A DNA stretch of 64,000 bases from Tiliqua scincoides (lineage: Eukaryota > Chordata > Lepidosauria > Squamata > Scincidae). Positions 9,344 through 19,194 of this stretch are shown piece by piece. The number at the start of each line of letters is the position of its first letter. Position 1 is the first letter of the stretch. A program made the position numbers and the translations under genes. The stretch lies in contig NC_089823.1 in NCBI RefSeq assembly GCF_035046505.1, positions 31,172,388-31,236,387 on the forward strand, given 5' to 3'. A model generated the notes under the pieces. That model worked only from the letters and a program-made list of their open reading frames with translations. It was not told the origin of the DNA and made no database searches.

Positions 9344-10365
9344 CATCCTGGCTCTCAAGTTCACACTTCCTCTGACAACAGCTATTGTTTCCCCAGGTAG
9401 TTCCATTTCAGACTTGATTGGAATGTTCCTTAAGAAGCGAGTGTACGGCCATAACAAGAAGGAATAATTACTCTGTCCAAGACCATATGTTTCCAGGTTT
9501 TTTATCCCCTTCACTTTCCTCCTATTTTTCCCTCTGGAGTTTCTTCTCATTGTCTTGGAGCCAGTTCTCCACAATAAAGTCACATGCTAATCAATAAGGG
9601 TTTTATTGAGAGTGACAGATTGAAGCTAAGTGTACCGCAGTACAAAGAGACTATGCTAGTCTACCCTGGATGCCCAGCCTTAAGTAGTTAGCTCGGAGCC
9701 TCTCCTTCTGCTTTTTTAGTACCCTTCCTTGGCTCAGATTTCTTTCTTTAACGTGAGGAGGCACGCTTGAGGACTGAAATTCACTCAGGGAGCAACCAGG
9801 CGACAGGGATGCGACAAAGTCACCTTTTAACCTGCTAATGGGAGCTATCAGTCCATTAGACTGAGAGCTCTGTGAATCATCAGAGCTATCCTATTTGAGA
9901 AGAAAGCCAACATCTGTAAAGGAAATTTGAATATTCATTTCCACTGATTAAAAAGGAAGACTCTCGCTTTGTTTTGCTTCAATGCACTTATACTCCCAAG
10001 CACTCAGTGAAGTTAAGGATGCAGTTGAAGGCATCTGGAAATAAGTCTCAGTGAAAGCTGGGTTGGGCTTTCACTGTTGAAAACTACTTCAGACAAATTA
10101 GCTTCATAATATTTTTTTTAATTTGCCCTGATTGACATTGAACTGGATAAATGTACTTTGCAACCACCTTTCAGCAATAGAACAGAAAATCAAGTAAGCA
10201 TGCTAGGTAAGTAAGAGCATGCTCTATAGCATCTCAAGCATTTGGAGATCTGGAAATATTAAGCTTTCAGGGCGACTGATATCATAGTACGTTTCTCTGA
10301 CTTTCTACCACCTGGTCAATTTTGTTATAGTGATCACAGTGTTTGTATGGAGACATACCAGCTCT
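9344..10365. other. no gene recognised
   Basis: This is a 1-kb unannotated stretch. It has no recognisable repeat, RNA or coding frame. Confidence 0.5.
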
Positions 10366-10820
10366 GATTAATTATGCAGGGGATGGACAGAGTGGATAGG
10401 GAGATGCTCTTTACACTCTCACATAACACCAGAACCAGGGGACATCCACTAAAATTGAGTGTTGGGAGAGTTAGAACAGACAAAAGAAAATATTTCTTTA
10501 CTCAGCGTGCGGTTGGTCTGTGGAACTCCTTGCCACAGGATGTGGTGACGGCGTCTGGCCTGGACACCTTTAAAAGGGGATTGGACAAGTTTCTGGAGGA
10601 AAAATCCATTACGGGTTACAAGCCATGATGTGTATGTGCACCCTCCTGATTTTAGAAATGGTCTATGTCAGAATGCCAGACGCAAGGGAGGGAGCCAGAA
10701 TGAGGTCTCTTGTTATCTGGTGTGCTCCCTGGGGCATTTGGTGGGCCGCTGTGAGATACAGGAAGCTGGACTAGATGGGCCTATGGCCTGATCCAGTGGG
10801 GCTGTTCTTATGTTCTTATT
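10366..10820 (+). mobile_element. CR1 LINE, short 3' copy
   Basis: The sequence is homologous to the 3' half of the CR1 at 3049-3882 but on the opposite strand. It holds the end of the ORF, the 3' UTR (GTTATCTGGTGTGCTCCCTG, GGGCCGCTGTGAGATACAGG) and the terminal TTCTTATGTTCTTATT. It is 5'-truncated at about 10366. No clear target duplication was found. Confidence 0.9.
10374..10628 (+). pseudogene. CR1 ORF2 C-terminal fragment
   Basis: The last 84 codons of CR1 ORF2 remain open: MQGMDRVDREMLFTLSHNTR through GVGRVRTDKRKYFFTQRAVG-like sequence and GLWNSLPQDVVTASGLDTFK to GYKP and a stop. It differs at only a few positions from the copy at 3227-3865, so both come from closely related subfamilies. 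No catalytic residues are present, and the fragment is inert by itself. Confidence 0.85.
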
Positions 10821-11458
10821 AAACTTGAAATTACAGAAGCACTTTTGAAGGGAATTCTGCTCAGTTTCTGATATAATTTTCACTCAGTGTTGCATACATT
10901 TGTATTCCAAACAAGGTGAACATGTATTTTAGAAATATCACTAGATCAAGCCCAAAGGCATATCTAGTCCATCATTCTGATCCCTACAGCAACCAGTCAG
11001 ATCCCTCTGAGAGAAGCACATATTCAGGCCATAGTCTTGTTTTGATGGAGGACACAGTTCCCTCCTGGGCTCATGGAAATTCTCAGTGCTTCAACTATAT
11101 ACTATTCTTGAAGCTCAGCGGAAAACAGCATCCAGGAACCAACAAGCTTGGTACAGCCTATACCAGGGATGATGGTTAAGGCTGGGCTTGTAGTAAATGG
11201 GGATTGAGTAGTTGTGCAGATACATATGAAGGAATCATCCACACTGACTTGTAACCTAGGATTATAGGGATTTGAATGAAGTGCCACAAAGGCAGCAAAT
11301 TAAGTGCGGTGATTTGGTACTGGGCAAAATGTTCAAACTTTGAGGACAACTTTGTGGCACATAACGGTACTCTGCTTCAGTTCAACTTACCTCGGGATCT
11401 TTGACTCTCCTGCGAAGATCTATTTCTGTGAGAAATGAGTGTGATCTATTTCTGAGAC
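10821..11458. other. no gene recognised
   Basis: This is unannotated sequence. The open frame at 10916-11179 shows no recognisable domain and lies in sequence without exon-like features. Confidence 0.45.
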
Positions 11459-11548
11459 TGCAGTCCTGTACACACTTACCTAGCAGCAAGTCCTATTGAA
11501 CATAGTGGTGCTTACTTCTTAGTAGCCATGACTAGGATCATGCTGTTA
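11459..11548. mobile_element. short palindromic MITE copy
   Basis: The block order matches the short hairpin MITE: ACTGCAGTCCTGTACACACT, then AGCAAGTCCTATTGAACATA, GTGGTGCTTACTTCTTAGTA, and a right end ACTAGGATCATGCTGTTA. The central arms AAGTCCTATTG and AACATAGTGGTGCTTACTT are diverged from self-complementarity. Confidence 0.55.
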
Positions 11549-11601
11549 GATGACTTGTTGCCACAGTATTTATTATCATGGCCATTTTGCAAATCATTCT
11601 C

Positions 11602-11625
11602 AAAAAAAAAAAAAAAAAAAAAAAA
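11602..11625. repeat. poly(A) tract, about 24 bases
   Basis: This is a homopolymer run with no recognised element attached on the left. It could be the tail of an unrecognised retroposon. Confidence 0.8.
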
Positions 11626-11916
11626 CCTCATAAAAGATACATAGGGACAAAATGTGTAGCCCTATTAAGAATCTGCAACAGATGCACTAGACATCATTCT
11701 TTCAAACTGTCTCTCATCTTTCTCTTCTGTAAAAACAAAGATTGGCTTAAAATTGCTAGTACTTAACACCACAGTTGCACCATCTGGCATAATCTACAAC
11801 CTCAGCTCAATTGAATTATATTTTTTTAAAAAGTAGGATGCTTAAATTCAAGATATGAAATGAATAAACCAATGTTCAGCAGTATTTCTCCATCTGATTT
11901 CCTTTCTATTTTGATT

Positions 11917-12398
11917 CCATTGGTTGTTGGCATCCTTCAGTCTCGGAAGACTATGGTGTCACGCTCTGAATAGTGGTTCTGGAACAGAGTGTCCTCTCCA
12001 GTGCGCGAAGCCTGGGTAAAGTAGGTATGGAGGATAGGCTGTTACCCATGCAGCAAATCCCCCCTCTCCACGTCGCTGAAATGGTCCAATGGAAAGGCAG
12101 AGGCCAATACGGTTGGTTCCAGCGGCATCGCAGGAGTTGCCAGAACGTGACTGTGTTCAGCCATGAACTGCCTCAGGGACTCCGGCTCCGGATTTTGTCT
12201 CGAGGTTGACTCCTGAAGCCTTTTCCACAACTGGATATAGCCACAAGGCAGTGGAGGTTTGGGATCAGAGTTTTCCTTCTCTCAGATGAGCTGCCTTCCC
12301 AGGCTGACGAGTCCTATCTACCCGGTGGCTGTTTAGTCATTTCTTACGACAAGTACAGCCAAACGGAGGGCTTATTCTTATCCCCAGCCCCCAGGGGA
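11917..12398 (-). mobile_element. LINE-derived non-autonomous element, copy B
   Basis: This copy matches copy A (8457-8899) at about 97 percent over roughly 440 bp and in the same orientation. It continues about 35 bp further at its 5' end on the minus strand, beginning CCCCTGGGGGCTGGGGATAA. The flanks share TTTTGATT (11909-11916 and 12399-12406), a plausible target duplication different from that of copy A. The tail hairpin here is AGTCT-TCCG-AGACT. No coding frame is present. Confidence 0.8.
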
Positions 12399-12420
12399 TT
12401 TTGATTTTAATTCCATAGTC

Positions 12421-13010
12421 CAGCCATTTTCAACCACTGTGCCGTGGCACACTGGTGCGTCACAGATGATCTGCAGGTGTGCCACAAGAGCTTGGAGGAG
12501 GGTCAATTGTTAGTAGGGCCACTGGGAGGAGTGAGCCCCTGCTGTCAATGTGGTGTGCCTTCAATATATTTCGTAATGGGCAGGCCAGTCCTAACAGGGT
12601 TGCCCGTGCTATACTACAGCAGCAACAAAATGGCTGCAGTTTTATCTCACAGTGGCAGGGAGGTAGCCGGAAGTCTCCCTGAGGTAAGGAAACTCTCCTC
12701 CCCACCCTCTTCCTGCCCAGTTTCACCCCCTCCTCACCTTCCTTCCACTCTGAAATACCTCCTCACTGCTCAGTGTGGAACTTACCAGTGAGAGCTCTCA
12801 AGGCTCCTCCAAATGGCACCAATCTTGCCAGTTGCCACCATTACTTGAACCACCACTTGTGCTGGCCTCTCCATTGGCATGCCATGACATGCCTTATGGC
12901 ACATTTGCAACTGCCATCTCCGGGCAGCATGCAGGAGACTGGTGCTGGCCCAGGCTAGGATCAGGCCATAATTGTAGCCAGTGATTTGTCAATTTGAAGA
13001 GATTTGAGCA
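12421..13010. mobile_element. hAT MITE (CAGCCATTTTCAACC type) with nested MITE
   Basis: The left part, CAGCCATTTTCAACCACTGT followed by GCCGTGGCACACTGG, matches the hAT MITEs at 21742-21960 and 26143-26357. After the nested insert, AATTGTAGCCAGTGATTTGT resembles the AATTTTAGC-to-TTGTCA segment of those copies. The right inverted repeat is not recognisable, so the right limit is approximate. The octamer before the start is CCATAGTC. Confidence 0.55.
12576..12968. mobile_element. TA-flanked MITE nested in the hAT element
   Basis: TA at 12574-12575 and 12969-12970 flanks a 393-bp insert. The ends, ATGGGCAGGCCAGTCCTAAC and GGCTAGGATCAGGCCA, are imperfect inverted repeats of the MITE family. The stretch CCTTATGGCACATTTGCAAC near the right end is also found, in complement, in the long MITE at 40042-40728. 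Confidence 0.55.
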
Positions 13011-13752
13011 GAAATGTGTATATTTACCACGTTCATATTCATTGTAGATTTTGAATTCAGCAAGTATCAAATGCTGAGCTAGTCAAAGGCCAACATAAGA
13101 TTATTAAGAAGTCAGCCAATTTTAAAAAAAAAATCAAGCCAATGTTTATTGTCAAAGGCTTTTTTAAAAACTGGATTTCAAAAATTATGAACACCAATCT
13201 TCCTATTTTGTGTAGGGCTATGGCAATGTGCATCCATTTCTGTTTGGGTCAGAAGTGTACAAGGCTGGAGTACAGAACTATATGTTGAAAACATCTCAGA
13301 TGTGTCTTCTTTTTCCATCAATGCCAAATTTTTTCTTAGTTAGAATTTCTGGTTTCAAGAATGACCTCAGTCAATCTGGAATCACATATTGAATGTGATG
13401 ACATCTTGTTATATAGCCAACTGGATTTCGCTGATGTCACTAGTGAGACAACTGAAGCCTACTGAAAGTGACGGCAAAGCTCCCCCCCCCCCAAAAAAAA
13501 GAAAATCATTGAAAGAGGGCATATCTTTTGAAGATTTCCATCCATAAGAAATAGCCCTCTCATGAAACTGCCCTAATTCAGACTGAAAATGAGGGTAGAT
13601 TTACACATGCTCTATAGATCTACTGCTATTTTTAGAAGTCTGAGATAATGCATCAGCATTAGACTGTAAGCTGTTTTGGGGCAGGAGACTATTTTTTGCT
13701 TGCAAATAGTCTATAAAGTGCATCTGTTGTCTATATAAATAGACTATGAGCT
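13011..13752. other. no gene recognised
   Basis: This is AT-rich unannotated sequence with a C-then-A homopolymer run at about 13482-13500. Confidence 0.45.
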
Positions 13753-13754
13753 TA

Positions 13755-13935
13755 AGGCTGCAATCCTAACCAACTTTCTAGCACTGACATAAGGGCAATG
13801 CAACTCCAAGGTAAGGTAACAAACATTGCCTTACCCTGAGGAGGCCTAAATGACTGCCCTCCGACTGCTGGATGCAGCACATGCCCCACTAGCATAGCTG
13901 TGCCAGTGCTGGAAAGCTGGTTAGGATTGCACCCT
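13755..13935. mobile_element. TA-flanked MITE, 181 bp
   Basis: TA dinucleotides at 13753-13754 and 13936-13937 flank the element. The terminal inverted repeats AGGCTGCAATCCTAACCA and TGGTTAGGATTGCACCCT extend to about 23 bp with few mismatches. The interior matches both MITEs at 36281-36622. The TA duplication suggests Tc1/mariner-type mobilisation in trans. There is no coding capacity. Confidence 0.8.
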
Positions 13936-13937
13936 TA

Positions 13938-14704
13938 GACTTTACATAGACTCTATAAGTATACCATGACAGGGCCTTACATGATAAATACATGAAAAGC
14001 AATTTCTTTGTTGCACCCTTTGCCAAAAGTCTTTACGTACAGTGGGATGAGTGAGGAGGATCGTTCTGTGGTCCCAAAGTAGCCTGTAGTATGTCCAAAC
14101 CACCAGCTTTCACATTTCCTAACATAGAATAGGGCAGCAGTTTGAAAACCACTGAAATAGGTGAACCATTATAAAAACAATATGAAGAGACAGTTCTGTA
14201 ATGCACCTGTCTAATTTTACCCCTCTCACACTGCAGAAAAAAACTTTATAAACAAAAAAGTGGGTGAAAAATACTATGTATCTACTGAAACAGTGTCTAG
14301 GCATTACTTGGCATCATAGTTAATCAAAATTTAATCTGATATTCATAAAAAGGCAGATGCCAATATTAGGCAAGAAGCATAATACTCTGGAAGCAGGGAC
14401 TAGTCAAACCATTGTGTCTAGCACTGACAAAGTCTCAGCTGGAGTATTGTGTCTAGTCTCAGTTATCATTTTGAATGCGCAAATTGAAGAGCATTCAGAA
14501 GAGAGCAATCAGGATGACAAAGTATTTAGAATGCAAGGTACACGAGAGAAGACTGAAAGAACTGGGTTATGCTCAGCCCGGAGAAAAGAAGATTAAATGG
14601 AGGGGGGGGGCTATTCTTTAATTATTTAAGACTTCTTTATAAGAAGATGGAGCATAATTGTTCCCTGGACAGGGCAATGGGGTTAAATTACAAGAAGGTG
14701 GGTG
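13938..14704. other. no gene recognised
   Basis: This stretch is unannotated. A short segment, GGTTTTCAAACTGCTGCCC in complement near 14131-14150, hints at a decayed hAT end. Confidence 0.4.
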
Positions 14705-14707
14705 CAA

Positions 14708-14710
<3 letters not shown>

Positions 14711-14774
<64 letters not shown>
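14711..14774. repeat. TAA microsatellite, about 21 units
   Basis: This is a perfect trinucleotide run. It is the complement of the TTA-repeat tail of the minus-strand Sauria-type SINE that follows it. Confidence 0.95.
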
Positions 14775-14775
<1 letters not shown>

Positions 14776-15138
14776 GTATTTATATACCGCCTTTCTGGTC
14801 ATGGGATTACTCTTCTGACTTTATTCAAGGTGGTTCACATAGGCAGGCTGTCTCTAAACCCCCAAGTGGATTTTTACAATAACAGAAACGTTCTATCTTT
14901 CAAGAACCGCATAACATTTCAGATGGATCTTTCAGGGTCTGGTATCACTTCTGGTTCCCAGTTGCCTCCCACACTGGCTGACAAGCAGCTCCTTCATCTC
15001 TCACTTGAAGGGCAGACAAGACACTTCGCTCACACCAAAGAGCAGGTGGAATAACTCAACTCAGCTTGTCGGTGATGTCGAACTGGCAACCTTCAGATGT
15101 TATCTTCGGGCTCTACCCTCTAGACAAGACCTCCGGCC
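14712..15138 (-). mobile_element. Sauria-type tRNA-derived SINE, copy 1
   Basis: On the minus strand the element begins GGCCGGAGGTCTTGTCTAGA and shows a tRNA-like head with a B-box-like GGTTGCCAGTTCGA. It has a long body and ends with a Bov-B-like tail (AAGGCGGTATATAAATACC) and TTA repeats. CAAATAT at 14705-14711 and 15139-15145 is the likely target duplication. The body differs from copies 3 and 4 by an extra segment around 14925-15050, shared with copy 2, so two subtypes are present. Confidence 0.8.
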
Positions 15139-15145
15139 CAAATAT

Positions 15146-15714
15146 TAGGGAGACAAGGGGAGAATATGGTTTCTGTACCTTTACTTGTTGTGTAGGATGG
15201 AACTTTGGTACTAGGATATCATGATACTAAGGGGAAACATTTATGTTCTGAAAGCTGTGAAAGCCTGTGATAGCCTGGTGGTGTGCTGTACACAATTCAA
15301 CATTAAACAAATGAGGAGGGGCACAATGAATATTCCTAATGCATCAAGTTCCACTTTGCAGACAAGATCAGGTCATTTGGAACTTCAAAATCTGGAAAGA
15401 ATTGGAGGTGCTAAAAATTTTGAAAGTGTTGCAAATTTCAGCTCTAAAAAGCAAAGGAGACCTGTCCTCCTTGGTAGCCAGTCATCTGAAGAAGACCCTT
15501 TCCTATCAGAATTGTTGAAAAAATAACAAATAGATTAACCTGTGCAATGGTTTTAGGAAGAAAAGGCTAAGAACCACTCGAAGCCTTTTTTTTTTTTTTA
15601 AATTTAATGAGGAGTTGTTAAGTTGTAAGACTGAAAAAAAAATTGAAAACAACCTGAGCTAATCTTTGGAAGACAGAAATAAGTTTTTATTGGGAGTGAT
15701 ATTTTAGCAGAATT
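15146..15714. other. no gene recognised
   Basis: This stretch is unannotated. The open frame at 15221-15526 has no recognisable domain; its text (MRRGTMNIPNASSSTLQTRS) suggests nothing I know. A T run lies at 15586-15599. Confidence 0.4.
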
Positions 15715-16079
15715 TGATTTTTTCTTCTTTTTGATTTTTTTATTATTTTCCAAAATAAAAAACAAATATAAACAAACACAAACTCAATACACAACACTCA
15801 CAAAAAAACAAAAAAAATCACAAAAACACACCATTGGAGGGTGCAGGCAATCATATATCAATATATCTAATCAATCAATACATATCTTCTAATCTTGTTC
15901 TTCTTCTAGCTTAGCCTCTTAATATCATTTATCTATCATATCATATCTTATATAATATATCATGTATACAATATATTCATCTAAATGCCCTATTTTATTC
16001 ATCTACAACTCCATTTTCAACCAAGCATAAAACGATCTCCATTGCTCTATCTGTGTCGGTTTACGCCGTTGATCCAAAG

Positions 16080-16260
16080 TCTCTGTAAGCCTATCCATTT
16101 CCACCACATTCATTATTTTCTAATTTAATTCATCTTTCGTTGGAATTTTAATAACTTTCCAGTATCTAGCATATAAAATCCTTACAGCAGTTAATATCAT
16201 AGTAACTAAATACACATCATTTTCTTTATCTATAATATCTAAGATAATATTAAGCAAATA
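16080..16260 (-). pseudogene. L1 ORF2 C-terminal fragment
   Basis: A minus-strand translation reads TAVRILYARYWKVIKIPTKD, then after a stop a segment containing VVEMDRLTETLDQ and WRSFYAWLKMEL. This fits the extreme C-terminal domain of L1 ORF2p, where a LLIAKKWK-like block and an AEMAKLT-like block occur. It follows ORF1 by less than 100 bp, so the roughly 3.5 kb encoding endonuclease and reverse transcriptase are deleted. The identification is by recalled pattern. Confidence 0.65.
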
Positions 16261-16342
16261 ACTTTTACAATTGAAGGAAGACTTTCTTTCATTTTTGAAG
16301 TGAATTTAAGCCATTTATGTTGACAGAGTAAATCATCCTGCC

Positions 16343-17390
16343 TTAACCATCATGTTTCTTTTTACTATTCACCTTCTCTTTTTGTCTTCTTCTTGTTGCT
16401 ATCAGTGAGTGCCTCCTTGCACCTCTAGTTTCTTCCTTCTCTGATTCCTCAATTGTCTCTGAATCATCTGATTCCTTTTCTTCCAGCTCCATTTCAACAC
16501 TTTCTAGTTCTTTTCTTCTCAATTCCTCTTCCTCATTTTCTTCATTTCTCATCTCACCTTTCATCACTGTAAAAAAATTTTCTGCTTTCATTGTTGAATT
16601 TATGTTATATCTCTGTGACTGGAATTGAAAAAACATACCTTCCAGGAGAAGCCATCTATATGGTATTTTCTTTCCTCTTAAAAATTTTACTAGCTCTTCA
16701 TATTCTTTTCTATTCTTTCTCACTCTCCATGGGAAATTTCTCAGAATTTTCACTTTGCTACCCTCCACCATCCATTCCTTTTCCTGTGGGATCTTCAATA
16801 TTTTATCTCTGTAAAAAGTTCTGATGAATTTCACATGGATTTCTCTTGGTAGTTCATGTTTTCTTAGATAGAAAGTGCTCACTCTTCTCGCTGAATCCAG
16901 ATCCATGAGTATCTCCTCTGTTGGCGTGTCGATCCACTCTGATATTAAATCACCGATCAAACGTTGTGTATCTTCCCCTTTCTGTTCTGGCACATTTTGT
17001 ATTCTCACCACTCAAGCTGCACTCTTGATCAGAATTTCCATTAAAGTTGCCTCTCCATCATATTGGTTTTGTTCTATCTCCAATATTCTAGATTGATCTT
17101 TTGTTGTCTTTTTTTTCTAATTTTCTAATCTTTTGTGTATTCTCATCTGCTTGGCCTTTAACAGCTTTCAGTTGCACACTAAGATCATTTAGTTGTGTAG
17201 TTAAAACACCCAGACAAGCTTGAACCTGCAAAAATTGATTTGTGTGCTGCTGTCCCATCATCACAAATTTTTCTATATTGTCTTGTAATGTCTGCTTCCA
17301 ATCTTTCCCTTTTGGTTCGTCTTGTGTTAGTTTTCCCAAGCTTGACTCCAGGGTGGGAGAGCCCCTAATTTTCGCTTCTTTTCCTGTCAT
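16343..17390 (-). pseudogene. L1 ORF1 (RNA-binding chaperone), broken copy
   Basis: L1 ORF1p is a trimeric RNA-binding protein that packages L1 RNA. The first part (17390-17088, 100 codons) is rich in heptad-like Q, L and K residues (DNIEKFVMMGQQHTNQFLQV, TQLNDLSVQLKAVKGQADEN) and represents the coiled coil. The second part (17011-16343, 222 codons) holds the RRM-like start VVRIQNVPEQKGED and the C-terminal domain with PREIHVKFIRTFYRDKILKI. An acidic then basic tail follows. The two parts are in different frames, with one frameshift near an A run at about 17105-17115. One stop (TGA, probably from CGA) precedes MVRIQNVP. Otherwise the gene is nearly complete. Confidence 0.85.
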
Positions 17391-17543
17391 CCTTTTTCTT
17401 CCTTCTTATGTCTTCTTTCCTGTAAAACTCAAATATCACATATATCACTATCAGTTACCCATACATCACATCACATCATCAAAAAATCAACTGTTCACCC
17501 ATAAAAACCAACACAAGGAAATTTTAAATCAAATAAACCTTTG

Positions 17544-17700
17544 CCTTGCAATGTTTTTTAATGCCACTAGATGTCCTCAGGGTATCGTCCTCCTTACTTC
17601 ACTTGTCAAGTCCTAATCTTATCCTTGCAATGTCTTTTTAAATCCACTAGATGTCTCCAATGTTCTGTTCTTCTTATTCTTTTATCTTGGTTCTATTGCT
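17544..17700 (-). repeat. about 89-bp tandem duplication in the L1 5' UTR
   Basis: CCTTGCAATGTTTTTTAATG with CCACTAGATGTCC at 17544 recurs as CCTTGCAATGTCTTTTTAAA with CCACTAGATGTC at 17633. The two units are diverged. The 5' UTRs of L1 elements often carry such monomers. Confidence 0.6.
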
Positions 17701-18420
17701 TATGTTTGTTGCTATATCAACCACATTCCGTTCCAGGAGATAGTCTGAGGAATTCAAAACAATGAAACCGCTTTTGCAAAACAAAGAAATGCAGATCTCC
17801 AGCCCTCTTCACAGGTACTCCAAGATCTCCACAGGAAAACAAAACTGAACATTTCAAAGCAAAGTTTATATTCCAAAACAATTAATTTGTAATCCAAGAA
17901 GTTTTAGATTTGTAAAGATTTAGAGTTATGCTCTCATATTTCCATAACAAGCTTGGCAGGTCTCCTCCAAAGCTTCTTCTCACACAAGCAAACAAATGAG
18001 CAGAGAAAGCCTCCCTCCTCTTCCTCTTCCCAGAGGGGGAAAACTTGCCCCTCCTTCTTCTTCAGGCTTAATCAGGCTTAATCAGGCAGTCAATTAATCA
18101 ATCAATGCCAGACACAGACAGCCAAACAACACGCAGTTCTTCCAATGTCCTTCCCTGTTTGGAGCCTTAGTTTCAACATGAATCCTCACCAACACTGACA
18201 TTGATGGCTGGGTTCCCTTGGAGAAAACAGCCCCTGGCTGGACCCTTCCTCTCGGAAACTATACACGATCTGTAGGATCAAATCTCTCCTGATCACAGAT
18301 CCTCGGATCTCATCAGACCCACGGATTTTTGGCAGGAAATAGCATGCTTTCCCAAGAGCTTTCAAGAGCTCAAAAAAGCACGGCCATTCAGTTTCCTCTG
18401 GCCCCACCCCCTTCCCCATC

Positions 18421-19194
18421 AGACATTTTTTTTTCTGATACTGATGAATTCAAATATGATTTTTTTTCTGATGCTGATTTCTGGTGCTGATGAATTCAAA
18501 TGTGGGTTTAAATTGTAACCCATTAAGACCTAGGGTGGTTTTAAATTTTAACACCAATAGACAAATGCAGACATATTCACTTCTATCCTAGGAAATAGGT
18601 AGAAATGCAAAGATTAAAACCACTTAGCTTTTGGATGTTGCTTTATCTAGCCAATGTGGTTGTACATGCGACTATACAAGGTAGCAAATCAGGCCTGAGG
18701 AGAGGGGGTGGGGGGCAAAATTTCCAGGGCCCAGATTCCTAGGGGGCCTGGGCAATGATAAAACTATACAATACAAAACAAATTTAGGAAGGGAGGAGGC
18801 AAACATGCTCCAGGGCCAATGCCAGCTCTTATGGCCTGATACGTACAGATGTCTGGTCCAGGCACCATCTAAAGTCTCACAGCAAAAGGAAGTCCAAATG
18901 TAAGCATGAAGTTGCATGTGCTGATTTGTGGCACTGTGGCAGTGGGAGAGAAATCTACATTGATCTGTCTTTTTAAAGTAGAACAGTCAGATGAAAGTCG
19001 ACAGTGTTCCCAACATTTGTCAACTTGCAGCTGAACACTGCTGCATTGCAAACCTGAACAGCAGTGGCCATTTTCAGAAGATTTCCCAGTGCATGTGTTC
19101 AAAATGCATGTATGGAAATATAATATGGAAAATCACACTTTGCCATCAGTATGAATGCATATTTTCTCAGAGCTAGTTCCTTCCTTCCTTGAGA
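18421..19194. other. no gene recognised; a spaced direct repeat at its start
   Basis: CTGATACTGATGAATTCAAA at 18435 recurs as CTGGTGCTGATGAATTCAAA at 18481, with T runs before each. The rest is unannotated. Confidence 0.5.

Larger units (their letters stand above)
15715..18420 (-). mobile_element. L1 LINE lacking most of ORF2
   Basis: Read on the minus strand, a GC-richer 5' UTR starts near 18420 (GATGGGGAAGGGGGTGGGGC) and runs to about 17391. ORF1 follows (17390-16343), then a short piece of the ORF2 C-terminus (about 16260-16040), and an A-rich 3' UTR ending in AAAAAATCAAAAAGAAGAAA near 15720. A complete L1 is 5-7 kb, and here nearly all of ORF2, including endonuclease and reverse transcriptase, is missing between ORF1 and the last part of ORF2. 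No convincing target duplication was found. It resembles the half-L1 architecture (ORF1 without ORF2). Confidence 0.8.

Noticed and set aside
14569-15054. 161-codon open frame rich in isoleucine
   Set aside because: Much of it translates the TAA microsatellite and the complement of a SINE.
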